Source: Coix lacryma-jobi var. lacryma-jobi | Taxonomy: Eukaryota; Streptophyta; Magnoliopsida; Poales; Poaceae | NCBI GenBank assembly: GCA_009763385.1 | Contig: CM019826.1 | Span: 93,294,848 to 93,358,847, forward strand | Reading direction: 5' to 3' | Length of the DNA: 64,000 nt | Part shown: positions 43,546 to 56,715 of the stretch, one piece after another | How the letters are laid out: each line of letters starts with the position of its first letter | Numbering within the stretch: position 1 is the first letter of the stretch | Position numbers and translations under genes: made by a program | The notes under the pieces: model-generated | Told to the model about the DNA's origin: nothing | Database searches by the model: none | What the model saw: the letters and a program-made list of their open reading frames with translations, nothing else

Positions 43546-46500
43546 CTAAAAGGGGAAACACACACCAAGCTCACCTCTCAACCTAGCAAAAGTTGAGAGA
43601 TCCAAAGGCTTGGTGAAAATATCCGCAACCTGGTTATGGGTGTCTACATGCCTAAGATCAATGTCGCCTTTCTCGTAGTGATCACGAAGAAAGTGAAAGC
43701 GAACATCGATGTGTTTGGTCTTGGAGTGAAGAACAGGGTTCTTTGCTACACTAATGGCTAAAGTGTCGTCGCAAAGCAAAGGAACCCGACTGAAATCTAG
43801 ACCAAAATCACACAATGTAGCAACCATCCATAAAAGCTGCGAAGCACAAGAAGCAGCGGCAACATACTCGGCTTCTGTAGTAGACTGGGCTACGTTGGAC
43901 TGTTTACGAGAAGACCACGAAACCAAAGAAGAGCCAAGAAACTGACACGTCCCAGAAGTAGACTTACGCTCAAGCCGACAGCCGGCAAAATCCGCATCCG
44001 AATAACCACAAAGCGAAAGAGTCGAAGAAGAAGAGTACCAAAGTCCGAACTCAGGAGTGTATCGGAGGTACCTGATGATGCGCTTGACTGCTTGCTTGTG
44101 GGAAGTCCTAGGGGACGCCTGGAAACGAGCGCACAGACACACAGAAAACTGTATATCCGGCCTCGTCGCCGTCAGGTATAGAAGAGAGCCGATCATGCTC
44201 CTATACTCCTTCTGGTCAACCGGCTCTCCGTCCTGGTCCGCGTCCATCACATCAGTCATCGCCATGGGCATCGTAAGAGGCTTGGCCTCTCCCATGTCGA
44301 ACTTCTTCAGGATATCCTTCGTGTATTTGCCTTGATGCACGAACGTCCCATCTCGGGTTTGCTTGATTTGCAACCCGAGGAAGAAGGTCCACTCACCCAT
44401 CATACTCATCTCAAACTCCCTGCTCATAGTATCTGCAAACTTGGCAACAAGTGCGTGAGAGGAGCTACCAAAGATGATATCATCCACGTAAATCTGGACT
44501 AAGAGGGTATCGTTGCCTTGCTTGAGGAGAAAACAAAGTTCAATCGACCCGTCCCATTTTAAAACCCTTGGAGAGTAAAAAGGTTTTCAAACAATCATAC
44601 CACACTCTCGGGGCTTGTTTCAAACCATACAAAGCTTTTGAAAGTTTATAAACATGGTTTGGAAACTTGGGATCCTCGAAACCAGGGGGTTGCCTAACAT
44701 AAACCTCTTCCTCTATATACCCATTCAAGAAGGCACTCTTGACATCCATCTGGTAAAGCTTAAAACCCTTCGAAGCAGCAAAGGCTAGAAGGATTCTAAT
44801 GGCTTCTAAACGGGCTACAGGGGCAAAGGTTTCCTCATAGTTTATCCCCTCTTTCTGGCATATACCCTGGGCTACTAGCCTAGCCTTGTTCCTCACTACC
44901 ATCCCATCCTCACCCTCTTTGTTTTTGAAAACCCATTTGGTACCTATAGGGTGGCACGCTGGTGGAGGCGGAACTAGGGTCCAAACTTGGTTTCGCTCAA
45001 AGTTTTCTAGCTCCTCATGCATGGCATTAACCCAGTTAGGATCAGAAAGTGCGTGTCCAACATCTTTGGGCTCAAAAGAAGCAACAAATGCAGAATGAGC
45101 AAAGTGAGAGATTTCATACGCTCGCGACCACGTGACTCGCTGGTCGATGCCGCCGATCATCTGCCGCGGGTGGTGAACTTGCTGAATGCTCTGGGTCGCT
45201 TGCCTCGCCGAAGTCGCCTACCCTCGCCAGATGTTGTCGCTCCCTTAGGTGCAGCGGGTGCTCACTGGAGAGGTGGCTCAAGAGGACACCAAGAAGAAGA
45301 TGTCGTGGGATCGGGTCCTCTAGCTGAAGTAGTCGTCGTAGGGTCGACGGGGGCAGCCAGTGGAGTTGACTCGGGATCACCCCAATCGGCATTCTCCTGC
45401 TCCTCCTCCACAAAGATGGTCTCTCCTAGCTCCCGTTCTCCTGCAACATCAAAAGCAGAAGAAACACAAGGCATAGTCTCGTCGAATGTGACCTCGCGGG
45501 TCTCCATTATCCGGTTAGTTTCAAGGTTAAGAACTCGATAAGCGCACGAATGCGAAGCATAACCAAGAAACATGCCATCAGCAGAGTGAGATTCAAATTT
45601 GTCCAAATTGCCTTGCTTCAGGATAAAACACTTACACCCAAACACCTGAAAATGAGACACCTTGGGTACTCGTCCAAAACGCAACTCATAAGATGTTTTC
45701 TTCATGAAAGCCCGAAGAAAGATGCGATTTGAAACATGGCAAGCAGTGTTGATCGCCTCGGCCCAAAAACGCCTAGGAGTCTTATGCTCATCGAGCATCG
45801 TCGTGGCCATCTCAACAAGGGTCCGGTTCTTGCGCTCAACAACACCGTTCTGCTGGGGGACATAAGGAGAAGAAAACTGATGCTCGATTCCATTAGATGA
45901 ACAGAAAGAAGCAAACTGAGAGTTATCAAACTCAGTACCATTATCGTTATGAATAGCTCTAATAGTATCAGGGGGAAACTCAGTTTTCAACTTCGGAATC
46001 AAATCGCGAGCAAAAGGAAAAACTTCATCCTTACCCTCCATAAAGAACACCCAAGAGTACCTCGAAAAATCATCAACGATCACTAGAACGTACCACTTCC
46101 CACCCGCTGAGCAAACCCGAGCTGGACCAACTGTGTCCATGTGTAAAAGCTTGCCGGGTCGCTTTGTCATCACCTTATTAACAGGTGGGTGAGAAGCAGC
46201 AACCATCTTCCCGTGACGACAAGGATGGCAAACAAGGTCCTTCTGAAACTTAAGCTTAGGCAATCCTTGGATTAGGCCAAGTGAGCTAAGTCTTGCAAGC
46301 AAGTCAAAACTCAAGTGACCAAGCCTCCTATGCCTCTTCCACAAATCAGAAGAAGGACCAGCCATCAAACATCTAGCAGAGCCGAAAGAACGAGAAAAAT
46401 CGGCTCTGAAAACACGACCAAAAGGGACGATCCAACAAATAAGATCTCCCCGAGGGTCTAAAACACGACTCAAACCCTTCTTAAAGCGCACTTCACAATC

Positions 46501-46641
46501 ATCCTCAAGAAATTGCGAAATAGAAAGCAAATTGTAATGCAAGTTAGAAACCAAAGCAACATCCTTGAGAACAAAGTTCTCATTGAGCCGAATAGCTCCA
46601 TGAGAAACAACCTTACCTCTACTATTATCCCCGAAAGTGAT
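43546..46641 (-). pseudogene. B Sirevirus pol, integrase to RNase H, frameshifted
   Basis: Right to left: integrase (46641-45262) with HRRLGHLS, CHPCRHG, HMDTVGP, IHNDNGTEF and VVERKN; a linker broken by frame changes at about 45260-45160; reverse transcriptase N-terminal part (45160-44540) with YQMDVKSAFLNGY; a frame change at about 44540; then YVDDIIFG, RNase H (GYSDADFAGC, TTEAEYVAAA, DIFTKPLD) and GELGVCFPF to the stop at 43546. The last stretch is open for more than 300 codons. The protease lies on the far side of C (53172-53285). Confidence 0.9.
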
Positions 46642-48298
46642 TGTTAACACCGGATTTTGACCAACAAAATCTTCCGAGAAGGTGGCATGTCCAACTGAAG
46701 GAGATCAGCTGATGAAGCCGATGGAGCCAACAGAGTTGTAGTACGTATTGGTGGAGTCCTAAGGCAAAGTCAAGTGTTCAATTGATTAATCGGTCTACGC
46801 GTACAGAGAAAAAAATATGGAATAAACAAATAAAGTATTAGCACAGGCGTTGGATTACTTTGCATATGACACACCACGAGGAGTCCAAACCAATCATGTG
46901 TGCAAACCCGATAAACTAGGAGGAAGCTTTATTAGCAAGGTCTTTACGTAAGGGAAGATAAAGTCCATGTATTTTATTATTTTCCTTTTGTTTAGATGAC
47001 AAGTCCCTTCAGGACTCTTATTAGCCTAGGGTATAAATATAAACCCTCGGTCATTGTAAAAAATCGTTCACAACCATACCAATACAAACCGGCCCCGTGC
47101 CATCTTCGAGTCCTTAGTCGTGTCGTCGAGTTCTTCGAGAGGAATCATCGATCCGTCGACCTCCGTAAGTACCGGCAACCTTGCTATCATGTCTAGTATC
47201 ATGCGGTAAATTTAGATATGATGCAAGTAGTCTCGTATGTTAAGCTTAGTATCGTGCGGCGGATTTAAGCTTATGACGGGAAGTTTTTGCTTATGCCTTG
47301 TATCGTGCGGCGGATTAAGTCATGAGTAAATATAGTTATCGGCTCTATTAGATTTGGCAGATCCAATAGATTCATTAAGTTATCATGTGTTATATGTTTT
47401 ATTTATTTAATTCTTATAACACTCTTTTGCCCAATCTAGATTGATCTTTGTTCGGCCTTGTCGCACGAGTTTGCTTGTGCTCTCTTTTAATCATAAGATC
47501 ATGATGGCCGAATCAACTTTCAATCTAGATTGTCACATGTTGTGGGTTCATGCATGTCAATCATGGTTAGGCTTTGATGAAACTAGGTGTCATGCGGCAA
47601 ATGCAGGTTCTAGATTAGTTTAATCGTGCTTGCTTGTTTGTTCCTTCTTCATGGACCCCAATTCGGCTGGTTTGCCGATTTTGGTTAAGCTTACACGAGT
47701 AATGAGCCTTTATAGATCTGTTCAAATACATGCATGCTTTTAGCTTGTTATAATTAGATTGTATCATGCGATGGATTAATCTAATTATAAGAAGTGGTGT
47801 AGACACATAGCAAGTGGTATCATGCGGTGGATTAGCTTTGCTTGAGTTTATGCCTGACCGGTTTATGAAGACTAAACGTGCGGAAGATTAGTTGGATTAG
47901 CCTATGCATGTGTTGTTTGAATAGATCTATATTTGCAAGTTACCTGTTTATAATATCTTTAATTTGTTCAAGCATGTCTTTCTTTACATATGCATTCGGC
48001 AGTTAATATGCTTTACATACTCTGTTCTCATACTAGCCGAATGACTTTATATACTTGCTCTGACAGACAGCTTCTATAGCTGTGTGTTGTTGTGATTGGC
48101 TTTCAAAGCCGTACTTATGGAACTGTCTGGTTTTACCCGGCATGTTCCAAAGGTATTCTCACAGTTTTTTCCATTGTTGGTTTTCAGGTCAAACCGACTG
48201 GCACGTCTCCGGGTTCAGCACATTCCGGGCACCCGATTGAAGCTAGTTTTTTAGCTTGCTGTGTGCTTGGCGCGAGGTGTCACGTTTTGTGTCAACAT
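46642..48298 (+). repeat. C 5' LTR
   Basis: TATAAATA at 47032-47039 inside GGGTATAAATATAAACCC. About seven dispersed copies of a TATCRTGCGGYGGATT word between 47195 and 47890. Confidence 0.95.
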
Positions 48299-48301
48299 AC
48301 T

Positions 48302-48325
48302 TTTTGGCACGCCTAGTGGGACAAC
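48302..48325 (+). promoter_or_regulatory. PBS-like region of C
   Basis: TTTTTGGCACGCCTAGTGGG starts 3 bp after the LTR. The position and TGG start are those of a PBS. It differs from the tRNA-Asp and Met types seen in the other elements; I do not assign a tRNA. Confidence 0.6.
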
Positions 48326-51300
48326 AATCGTTTGATCAGGAGTTAGATGTCTATTAGCTTATATTTCATCAACAAGGATCGACCAAGAAAAGTCACAACA
48401 ATATTCTATACTTAGCCGATGATCTTCCAATATAAGATTATGATGATATTTTTCCTACTGACATCGGTTTCAAGACATCAAGTTGATCTCCTAATTGGAA
48501 GCCTAGAAACTAGAACGCTGAATAACAGCTGCGCCGTAAATGGGCTTATTCGGTTATTTGAATCGACTATTCAAGATAGTCACAAGCCGATCGCATGCAT
48601 GTGTGGAATTGGATGAGATGGTTCTGGTGGTTACTTTGTCTATGCACAAGTGATTGAAAGGAAAAGACAATTCGGGACATCAGCTTTGGATAAGAAAAAC
48701 AGCCGGTGGTGAACCTTGAGTATACAATGTGCCATTTGTCAGCTACCTATGGTACATATATTGTTGTTGTGAAAATTTAGAGGATTTAAATTCAGGATGT
48801 ATTGTTGAAGCTGGAAGGGATAGCAGCACCCGTTAGATGATATGCAATTGAAGTCGATGAATACATGAAGACAAGCCAATATTGCTAGTTGAAAGTATAT
48901 TGGCTATATTGAAAATATATTGTTACATCGAGTTGATCAGTAGATCAATTAAATGCATCGGCTTTTGAAAGTATCAGACTTATAATAATAGCCGATGTGG
49001 TCAAGGTCAAAGTTTCCGGACAATATTCAATATAGAAATTATTAAGGAGTTAAGAGGTCACAAGTTACAGTATCTGTGTACTATAAGAATCTAAGCATAC
49101 CATGAACATGATGCTAATCGGCTACATAGAGCCGATAATGGTGCAGTCCCACTTCTACGTACACACAAGCAAGGTTAATCTACTGGGATTTTGAGCATTG
49201 TACTTTTATATGGCTGCATGTTTGGTAATGGTGTTGCTTATTACATGGAGATCGGCAATTCTAAAGTTGAAATCGGCTATCAACCTTGAGGTTCAAAGCA
49301 CTAGGCCCTCTCCTCAATGCATGCATATTGTTCTTGGAGAATAATCAGCCGATCTTTATGTGTGGCATTTTCGAGTTACCACTCGGCGATCATGTGCAAG
49401 TATTTTAGAAAGCTACCAGTCGATACATGGTATTCTGTGCAGCGGCCGAAAGCAAATTGAACTAGCCACAACCGAAACAATGTTCACTTTGGTTTATTAA
49501 AAGAACGTACAAAGTTCTACTCGGATTAACTGAACGAAGCGAGTATTTTTGGTATTCCAAATATGAGTGCCGGACTGATAAACCAAAAAGCAAATGGAAC
49601 TCTTGCTCCCTCACTTCCATCGGCTAAAACGTTGATATGGTGACCAATCGGAAAACAACGTGTTAAGTTCATAGCCGATGGATGAAATTTTACTCTGTTG
49701 GTTGAGTATATCCTATTAGCTTGTTAGTCAAGCTCGTTCATAATGGGGCTTGATTGTCTGAATATTGGTCGTTCGAGAATAGGATTGGCTCCAAAGATAG
49801 ATATATGGGGATCGGCCGGGGGCCACGAGTTGTTATTATTCGGCAAGAAGAGTCACGAGGTATGTTGAGTTGATCAGGCTCAGAGTTGAGAAAGACGAGA
49901 TAGATAGCCGATCATCAGCTACGCAAAAAATTTTCTATTAATGGAGATTTGGACTCGCCACGCATATGCATTATGCAACATCTCGAGTGATTCATCATGA
50001 AGAAGGACAAGATGAATGACTTCCATTGACTCCTTGATCTTCAACGGTGGTTTGTGTGACTCTACCTTTGCTTTTCAAACAATGTTGAAGTTTAGAATTA
50101 AAAATATTAAGAGGGCGAAACTTATGATGTTGTATCTCCATGGTAAATTAATGTCTTGAGAATAATAATCATATGTGATATAAATAAAGTTCTAGCTTAT
50201 CTATTGTTAATAGATACTCTGTTTTATGTTTTACCCGTGTCTAATTTATAGCTTTGATTTCTTTAAATTTGGGTTTAGTGGTTATAATATTTATCTAAAA
50301 ATCTTTAAAACTTGTGGGTCGCATACGTTTTAAACTTTGTCTAAAAAGTGATCGTAAAATATGAATGGGGATAGAATTTGCTATAACATTATTCTAAGAG
50401 ATACTTTAGTTCTGGAGAATTCATAAAATAAAATTTTCCTAAATATCATATTGAGCTTTGTCAAATTGTTGAGACTTCTAGTGAGATTATAATCATATTC
50501 CCAGGATCAAGATTCTCAATATAATTAATAATATCATGTGCATGCACTCTTTCTTTGTTTAAAGTATATGAGGCTATTTTTGCTCTAAAAAAACTCAGAA
50601 ATAAAAACGACGGGCACGTGTCCGCCAGAACTGAGTTAGAAAAAATGACGGTCACGTGATCGCCAGATAAAATAAAAGATGACCAAAGGTCCAGTAGCCT
50701 CATATATTGTAAAATGACTAAGAAAGAATGATATGTAGAAGAATAAAAATCTTTGCTCGCACTTCTTGATCTAAGTATATGACTTGTGTCTCCTTATAGT
50801 CCAGTTTTTTGACTTTGCAATATTGTGTGATATCTTTCATACTCGGAAATAAAAATGACAAACAAGTGTTCGCCGAAACCGAGAAGAATAAAAAACTCCA
50901 GAAGAAGAGTGTTCGAAGAATAAAGGATAAGCAATTCTGTTTTTGTTTTGTTTTGCGGTTTACTGACAGATTTAGTCAAAGCTAAAAGCCCCATGGTTGA
51001 AGAGAAAGAAGGATAGCTAGAATACCGTTTTATTCAACTTTAAGAAAAATCTTAGTTATAAATGTGATACTCTTGAGATATAGTCACATTGCAGCATTTT
51101 CTGATAAACAACAAAATGGAGAACTATTATATTTATACATATACACATTTACTGTTAACCTATTTCCACATGTATTGGAGGTTTGTTATTTTACAGAAAA
51201 ATTGTGGAAATTCGGTGAGATCACGCTATTGTTGCCAGTGAGTTCCTCGACTTCTTGGAAGAAACATTGATATGTTATAGATAATCTGTTGGTAATTCCC

Positions 51301-51495
51301 AAAAAATATTTCATCGGCTACTGAGAGGGCTGATTATAGTAAATACTACTACTGATGTTGAATCTACAGTCCAAGTCAATCAATCTGTTGGCAGCCAGTC
51401 GAGGATATCAAGTTATACAGAGGTCAGAAGACATCAACTTAGAAAGAGAAGAACATCAGATGAAAATAGTTCGAAGCATGAAAATTCATACTCCA
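48326..51495 (+). other. C internal region, non-coding, rich in GCCGAT
   Basis: No protein is recognisable. The hexamer GCCGAT or its complement ATCGGC occurs 14 times by my count, 13 of them between 48415 and 49920. From 50600 to 50880 there are CACGTG palindromes in a purine-rich setting like that of F and G. Confidence 0.75.
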
Positions 51496-51510
51496 AACTA
51501 GGGGGGCCTG

Positions 51511-53166
51511 TGTTAACACCGGATTTTGACCAACAAAATCTTCTGAGAAGGTGGCATGTCCAACTGAAGGAGATCAGCTGATGAAGCCGATGGAGCCAAC
51601 AGAGTTGTAGTACGTATTAGTGGAGTCCTAAGGAAAAGTCAAGTGTTCGCCTCATTAATCGGTCTACGCGTACAGAGAAAAAAATATGGAATAAAGCAAT
51701 AAAGTATTAGCACAGGCGTTGGATTACTTTGCATATGACACACCAGGAGGAGTCCAAACCAATCACGTGTGCAAACCCGATAAACTAGGAGGAAGCTTTA
51801 TTAGCAAGGTCTTTACGTAAGGGAAGATAAAGTCCATGTATTTTAATATTTTCCTTTCATTTAGATGACAAGTCCCTTCAGGACTCTTATTAGCCCAGGG
51901 TATAAATATAAACCCTCGGCCATTGTAAAAAAACGTTCACAACCATACCAATACAAACTGGCCCCGTGCCACCTTCGAATCCTTAGTCGTGTCGTCGAGT
52001 TCTTCAAGAGGAATCATCGATCCGTCGACCTCCGTAAGTACCGGCAACCTTGCTATCATGTCTTGTATCATGCGGTGGATTTAGATATGATGCAAGTAGT
52101 CTCGTATGTTAAGCTTAGTATCGTGCGACGGATTTAAGCTTATGACGGGAAGTTTTTGCTTATGCCTTGTATCGTGCGGCGGATTATGTCATGAGTAAAA
52201 ATAGTTATCGGCTCTATTAGATTTGGCAGATCCAATAGATTCATTAAGTTATCATGTGTTATGTGTTTTATTTATTTAATTCTTGTAACACTCTTTTGCC
52301 GAATCTAGATTGATCTTTGTTCGGCCTTGTCGCACGAGTTTGCTTGTGCTCTCTTTTAATCATAAGATCATGATGGCTGAATCAACTTTCAATCTAGATT
52401 GTCACATGTTGTGGGTTCATGCATGTCAATCATGGTTAGGCTTTGATGAAACTAGGTGTCGTGCGGCAGATGCAGGTTCTAGATTAGTTTAATCGTGCTT
52501 GCTTGTTTGTTCCTTCTTCATGGACCCCAATTCGGCTGGTTTGCCGATTTTGGTTAAGCTTACATGAGTAATGAGCCTTTATAGATCTGTTCAAATACAT
52601 GCATGCTTTTAGCTTGTTATAATTAGATTGTATCATGCGGTGGATTAATCTAATTATAAGAAGTTGTGTAGACTCATAGCAAATGGTATCATGCGGTGGA
52701 TTAGCTTTGCTTGAGTTTATGCCTGACCGATTTGTGAAGACTAAACGTGCGGCAGATTAGTTGGATTAGCCTATGCATGTGTTGTTTGAATAGATCTATA
52801 TTTGCAAGTTACCTGTTTATAATATCTTTAATTTGTTCAAGCATGTCTTTCTTTACATATGCATTCGACAGTTAATATGCTTTACATACACTGTTCTCAT
52901 ACTAGCCGAATGACTTTATAAACATGCTCTGACAGACAGCTTCTATAGCTATGTGTCGTTGTGATTGGCTTTCAAAGCCGTACATATGGAACTATCTGGT
53001 TTTACCCGGCATGTTCCAAAGGTATTCTCACAGTTTTTTCCCTTGTTGGTTTTCAGGTCAAACGGACTGGCACGTCTCCGGGTTCAGCACATTCCGGACA
53101 CCCGATTGAAGCTAGCTTTTTGGCTTGCTGTGTGCTTGGCGCGAGGTGTCACATTTTGCGTCAACA
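51511..53166 (+). repeat. C 3' LTR
   Basis: Preceded by AAACTAGGGGGGCCTG. TATAAATA at 51901-51908. Differs from the 5' LTR by scattered substitutions. Confidence 0.95.
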
Positions 53167-53285
53167 GTGATGTACTCCTTGTGCATCACGGGGCTAAGGA
53201 TGGAGAACCATTCCTTCTTTTTGGTCATGTGGCGCGAACATCCGGAATCCATAAGCCACATGTTCTCCAACCGAAGTTACTGCAT
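53167..53285 (-). pseudogene. B Sirevirus pol, N-terminal protease fragment
   Basis: The start of B pol, separated from the rest by C. ATG at 53283-53285 overlaps the gag stop (TGATG, 53283-53287). Codon 3 is TAA (53277-53279). The retropepsin word LMDSGCSRHMT follows. The reading frame, corrected for the 6530-bp offset of C and its TSD, is the one used for integrase at 46641-45262. Confidence 0.85.
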
Positions 53286-56040
53286 CAATAGAAGGGCAGG
53301 AAGTGAGCATATGGCACAACACTGGGGTTAGTATACTGAGAAGGATACCAGTGCTGTGTCATAGGCCTAGAAAAAGTGTTAGTAGAAACACCAAACTGTC
53401 CTCGTCCCATGGGTGAATAGCGATCACCACCAACCTGAAAGGGTGGTCCGCTATGGAACGGAAAACCTCCAAACTGACCTACTTGTCCCATCTGAGCAAA
53501 GCAATCACCACCATACTGAAAAGGTGGTCCGCTATGGGACTAAGCAGCAAAGCCACTTACACTCGGCTCACGATCGTATTGACGACGACCGGAACCGCGA
53601 CGGGCACGACCACCACCCCGTGGTCTAACTGCCTAGGGCCTAGCTACCTGAGGAGGTGCACCTCCAGGCCTAGCGCCCTGCCTCTGAACTCCCCGACCTT
53701 GCACACCATGGAGAGGGTGGTGCCTGGCCTGGTTGTTCAGCTCCAACTCCTTCCTAGCGTCTCTCTTCCTCCGAAAGCAAAACTCAGCTGGGTGACCCTC
53801 ACGGTGACAGTACTCGCACTCGAACCTCACCACTCTCTTGGGTTGTTGGTTCCTATGGTTGCGAGGGTTGTTCACTCTGGCTGGCTGCTTGCCCTTCGGA
53901 AGGGGATCACTAGAGACGTCAGGAAGGGTGTCAAGTGTGTCCTAAGATGGTTAGGTTTGGGAACCCACACTTGCTTGCGAGGTGGAGCCTTGGGAGGTTC
54001 ATCAAGGATTCCATCCTTGGTGATTGGCTTGGGAGGCTCAGGTGGGGTGATCTTGGTAAGCTTAGGGATAGCAGATGGCTTCTCACTTGGGCTCACTCCA
54101 CTAAACTCACCGATCTTGCCAAAGCTACTAGCGCCCTTCCCACCTGAAGCAAAGATTACTCCCAAAAAATCAGTTCCCCTCTTGAACTGACTGATCATCA
54201 TGCCCAACTGCGGCTCACTGCATGACACCCAACTCAGGATGGACCAGAGGTATGTGTTTTCCTCCTCGGTTTGCATCCTGTCATGCCGACAGTTGGCAAT
54301 CTCAAGCTCCAACCCCACGCATCGCTCAAATGGAGCGGACAAGGTGCTAACTGAGCTGGCCTTCAAGGCTTCAGCAAGCTTGGCATTAACTCCTGCCAAC
54401 TCAGTTCGCAAGCTAGGACAAAGCTTGCACGCACCCAGCAAAGAAGACCTCGCCTTCACTTCCTCCAGCTCCTTCTTCAGGGAGGCACACTCACGACACT
54501 CACCCACCATGTCTAGCCTACTCTTCAGCTCATCATACACCTCGATCAAAGAGGCATACTTGGTTTGAAGGGTGGAGAAGTTTTCCATGTGTGTGGTGCA
54601 CTCATCGCACTCCTCCTCATCAGTCACCCTCACTTCGGACTTAGCAAACTCAAGCTCCTTAAGCGCCTCTTTCATCTTGGCCTTAAACTCACCGCGCTCT
54701 TGGAGAACCTGCGTGAGTCTCTTCTCCAAAGCGAGGACTAACTCCGCAAAACTATCGCGCTCATCAGTGAGACGATCGACAATTGAAGAGTTTGATACCT
54801 CGGAGGCGTTGTCATCGTCGTCGTCGCTGTTGGCGTCATCGGCGTCCTTCGCCTGGCACTTCGAGTCCTCTTCGCTTAGGGCCATGGTGAACAAGCCCTT
54901 GGAGGAGTTGCCGAAGAAGCAGAGTCCGTTGAAGCGATCTTCCGTCTTGTGCTCGGACCCGTCGTCGCTGGAGTCGCTGTCGGAGGACTTGTCGGTGTCG
55001 CCCTTGCCGGCGAAGAGCACACGCCGACCGGCGTCGAAAGCCCTCTCCAAGTCCTCTCAGCGGAAACTGTCCTTGTTCTTCTTCTTCTCGGTCTTGTACT
55101 CCGGCTTGCCCTTGCGCCTGAAGTTGCGAGTCTTGCTAGAAGATTTCTTGTTGTTCTTGGGACAGTTCACCATGAAGTGGTCTAGATCACCACACTTGTA
55201 GCAGCACTCACGTGCACCACCACGCCGGCGATTCAGGCGGTTGTTCTGAAACCGTGAGAACCGGGTGATGACGAGGGCGAGCTCGTCGTCTCCAAACGCC
55301 TCCATCTGCTCCTCCGTGACTGTAAGCAAAGAAGAGAAAGAAAACAGAGGAGGTGAAGCGTCAGCAGAGAAAGTCGATCCACCCATGCCTGAGACCAAAG
55401 CCATGGAATGTGAAGATGGGTTCTTCAGCTTGGCCTAAGTCAGGTGATCGATCTCGGTGGACTTGAGCTTGCTGAACAGCTCGTCCACGGTGAGGGTGTC
55501 ATAAGCAGGAGACTCAATGATGGTCGACACCTTCACCTCCCATATCCTCCGATCCAGGGCGTATAGCAACTTGAGAGCCCTCTCATGATCATCATAGGGT
55601 AGGTTGGCCCGATTGGCACGCATCTTGTTCACAATTGTTTGAAAACGAGCGAATATGGTGTCAATCGTCTCTCCCTCCAACTAAACAAAGTTCTCATACT
55701 CTCGCTTGTAGGTCTCGAAGAGTCTGGTCTTGACCTGAGCGGTCCCCTCGTGATAGCTCGGAAGCTTCACCCAGATCTCTCGTGCCGTCTCAAGCTCAGA
55801 GACACGCTCGAACTCAGGAAGGGAGATGCTAGCCAAAAGAGCATTACGAGCCTTGGAGTTGGCCTCGTGCTGGTCAATCTGGATCTGACCCACACGAGCC
55901 GCAAGGACTACGTACTCAGCATTCTCACATATCTCCCAGACAGAAGATCCGATGCTGTTGAGATAAGCACGCATCCGAATCTTCCAATAGGGATAGTTCG
56001 TCCCATCAAAATAGGGAGCCTTGCCGTTCCCTCGATCCAT
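53285..56040 (-). pseudogene. B Sirevirus gag, broken
   Basis: Starts MDRGNGKAPYFDGTNYPYW at the ATG 56038-56040. Capsid-like domain with an in-frame TAG at 55681 and another at 55435; first zinc knuckle CYKCGDLDHFMVNC near 55160-55205; a Lys/Arg-rich stretch to a TGA at 55057; then an acidic segment and a coiled-coil-rich region open to 53872. A frame change near 53935 precedes the second zinc knuckle CEYCHREGHPAEFC (about 53795-53840) and a Gly/Pro/Arg-rich tail. It ends FY-stop at 53285-53287. Confidence 0.9.
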
Positions 56041-56090
56041 GTCGCCCTTAGGATTCGAAACCGATTAAGGTAGTGTAGATCCCTTAACCG

Positions 56091-56102
56091 GCTCTGATAC
56101 CA
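56091..56102 (-). promoter_or_regulatory. Primer binding site of B (initiator tRNA-Met type)
   Basis: TGGTATCAGAGC on the - strand, 2 bp inside the 5' LTR, as in A. Confidence 0.92.
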
Positions 56103-56104
56103 AT

Positions 56105-56572
56105 TGAAGGACCGGATTAGCGACCAGAGGGGGGGGTGAATGGGAGCCTCAAATTGAACTTGTGAATAGAGTGGCCCTTGTCCCAGAAAATCACCGCAAA
56201 AGCACAAGACTCGAGACGACCGGAGAGTTCACGACCTACAAGTAGGTGGATACCCTAGGAGATGTCCTAGTGGTACAGCGAAACCCCCGGAGAAACACCA
56301 AAGCCAACTGCCAAAGCCTCAGAGCAAAACTGCATAAACAGCAGAATCGCGGACTGTCCAAGGTCAGGGTCCCGGACTGTCCGCCGTTGAAGCCCGGACT
56401 GTCCGCGACTGAGAGCCGGACTATCCGCCGGCCAAAACGCAGAAACCAAACTGTGCTGTAAGTCTACTGGACAGGTCCCGGACTGTCCGCGGGTTTGTAC
56501 CGCGGACTGTCCGCCGTTCACTCGACAGTGAACAGTCAGGGGACTGCGCCTGACTGACCTAGCTGAGACCCG
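56105..56572 (-). repeat. B 5' LTR, 3' end only
   Basis: TGAAGGACCGGATTAG on the + strand. It matches 28059-28525 closely, with the GGAC-N-GTCC cluster at 56347-56520, and is cut after GAGACCCG by D. The intact version continues at 28525. Confidence 0.92.
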
Positions 56573-56715
56573 TGAAAGGATCAAGATGCCCAAGAGGGGG
56601 GGGGTGAATTGGGCTTTTCTAAAACTTCTTGCAAAAATAAAACCTATCAAGCCCCAATTAACCCCCTAGTGTCTAGAAGTGTGTTTCTCTTTATTTTACC
56701 GCACAAAAGATCAAG

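Larger units (their letters stand above)
46642..53166 (+). mobile_element. C: non-coding LTR retrotransposon, full length with TSD
   Basis: 6.5 kb, flanked by gtgat (46637-46641 and 53167-53171). LTRs are 46642-48298 (1657 bp) and 51511-53166 (1656 bp), both TGTTAACACCGG to GTCAACA, close to identical. A PBS-like TTTTTGGCACGCC follows the first, and the PPT AAACTAGGGGGGCCTG precedes the second, giving + orientation. The 3.2 kb interior has no ORF above about 80 codons, so the element is non-autonomous (LARD-like). It interrupts B pol between protease and integrase. Confidence 0.96.
28059..56572 (-). mobile_element. Sirevirus B, nearly complete, interrupted by A, C and D
   Basis: 3' LTR: 28059-29873 plus 41576-41821, split by A. 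Interior: 41822-56104, split by C at 46642-53166. 5' LTR: 56105-56572, cut by D. The left target duplication would be gctat (28054-28058); its partner is right of the window. PBS, gag and pol order on the - strand is standard for copia. All reading frames are broken. B is inserted in the K LTR. It is the host of three younger insertions, so it is the older layer here. Confidence 0.92.
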
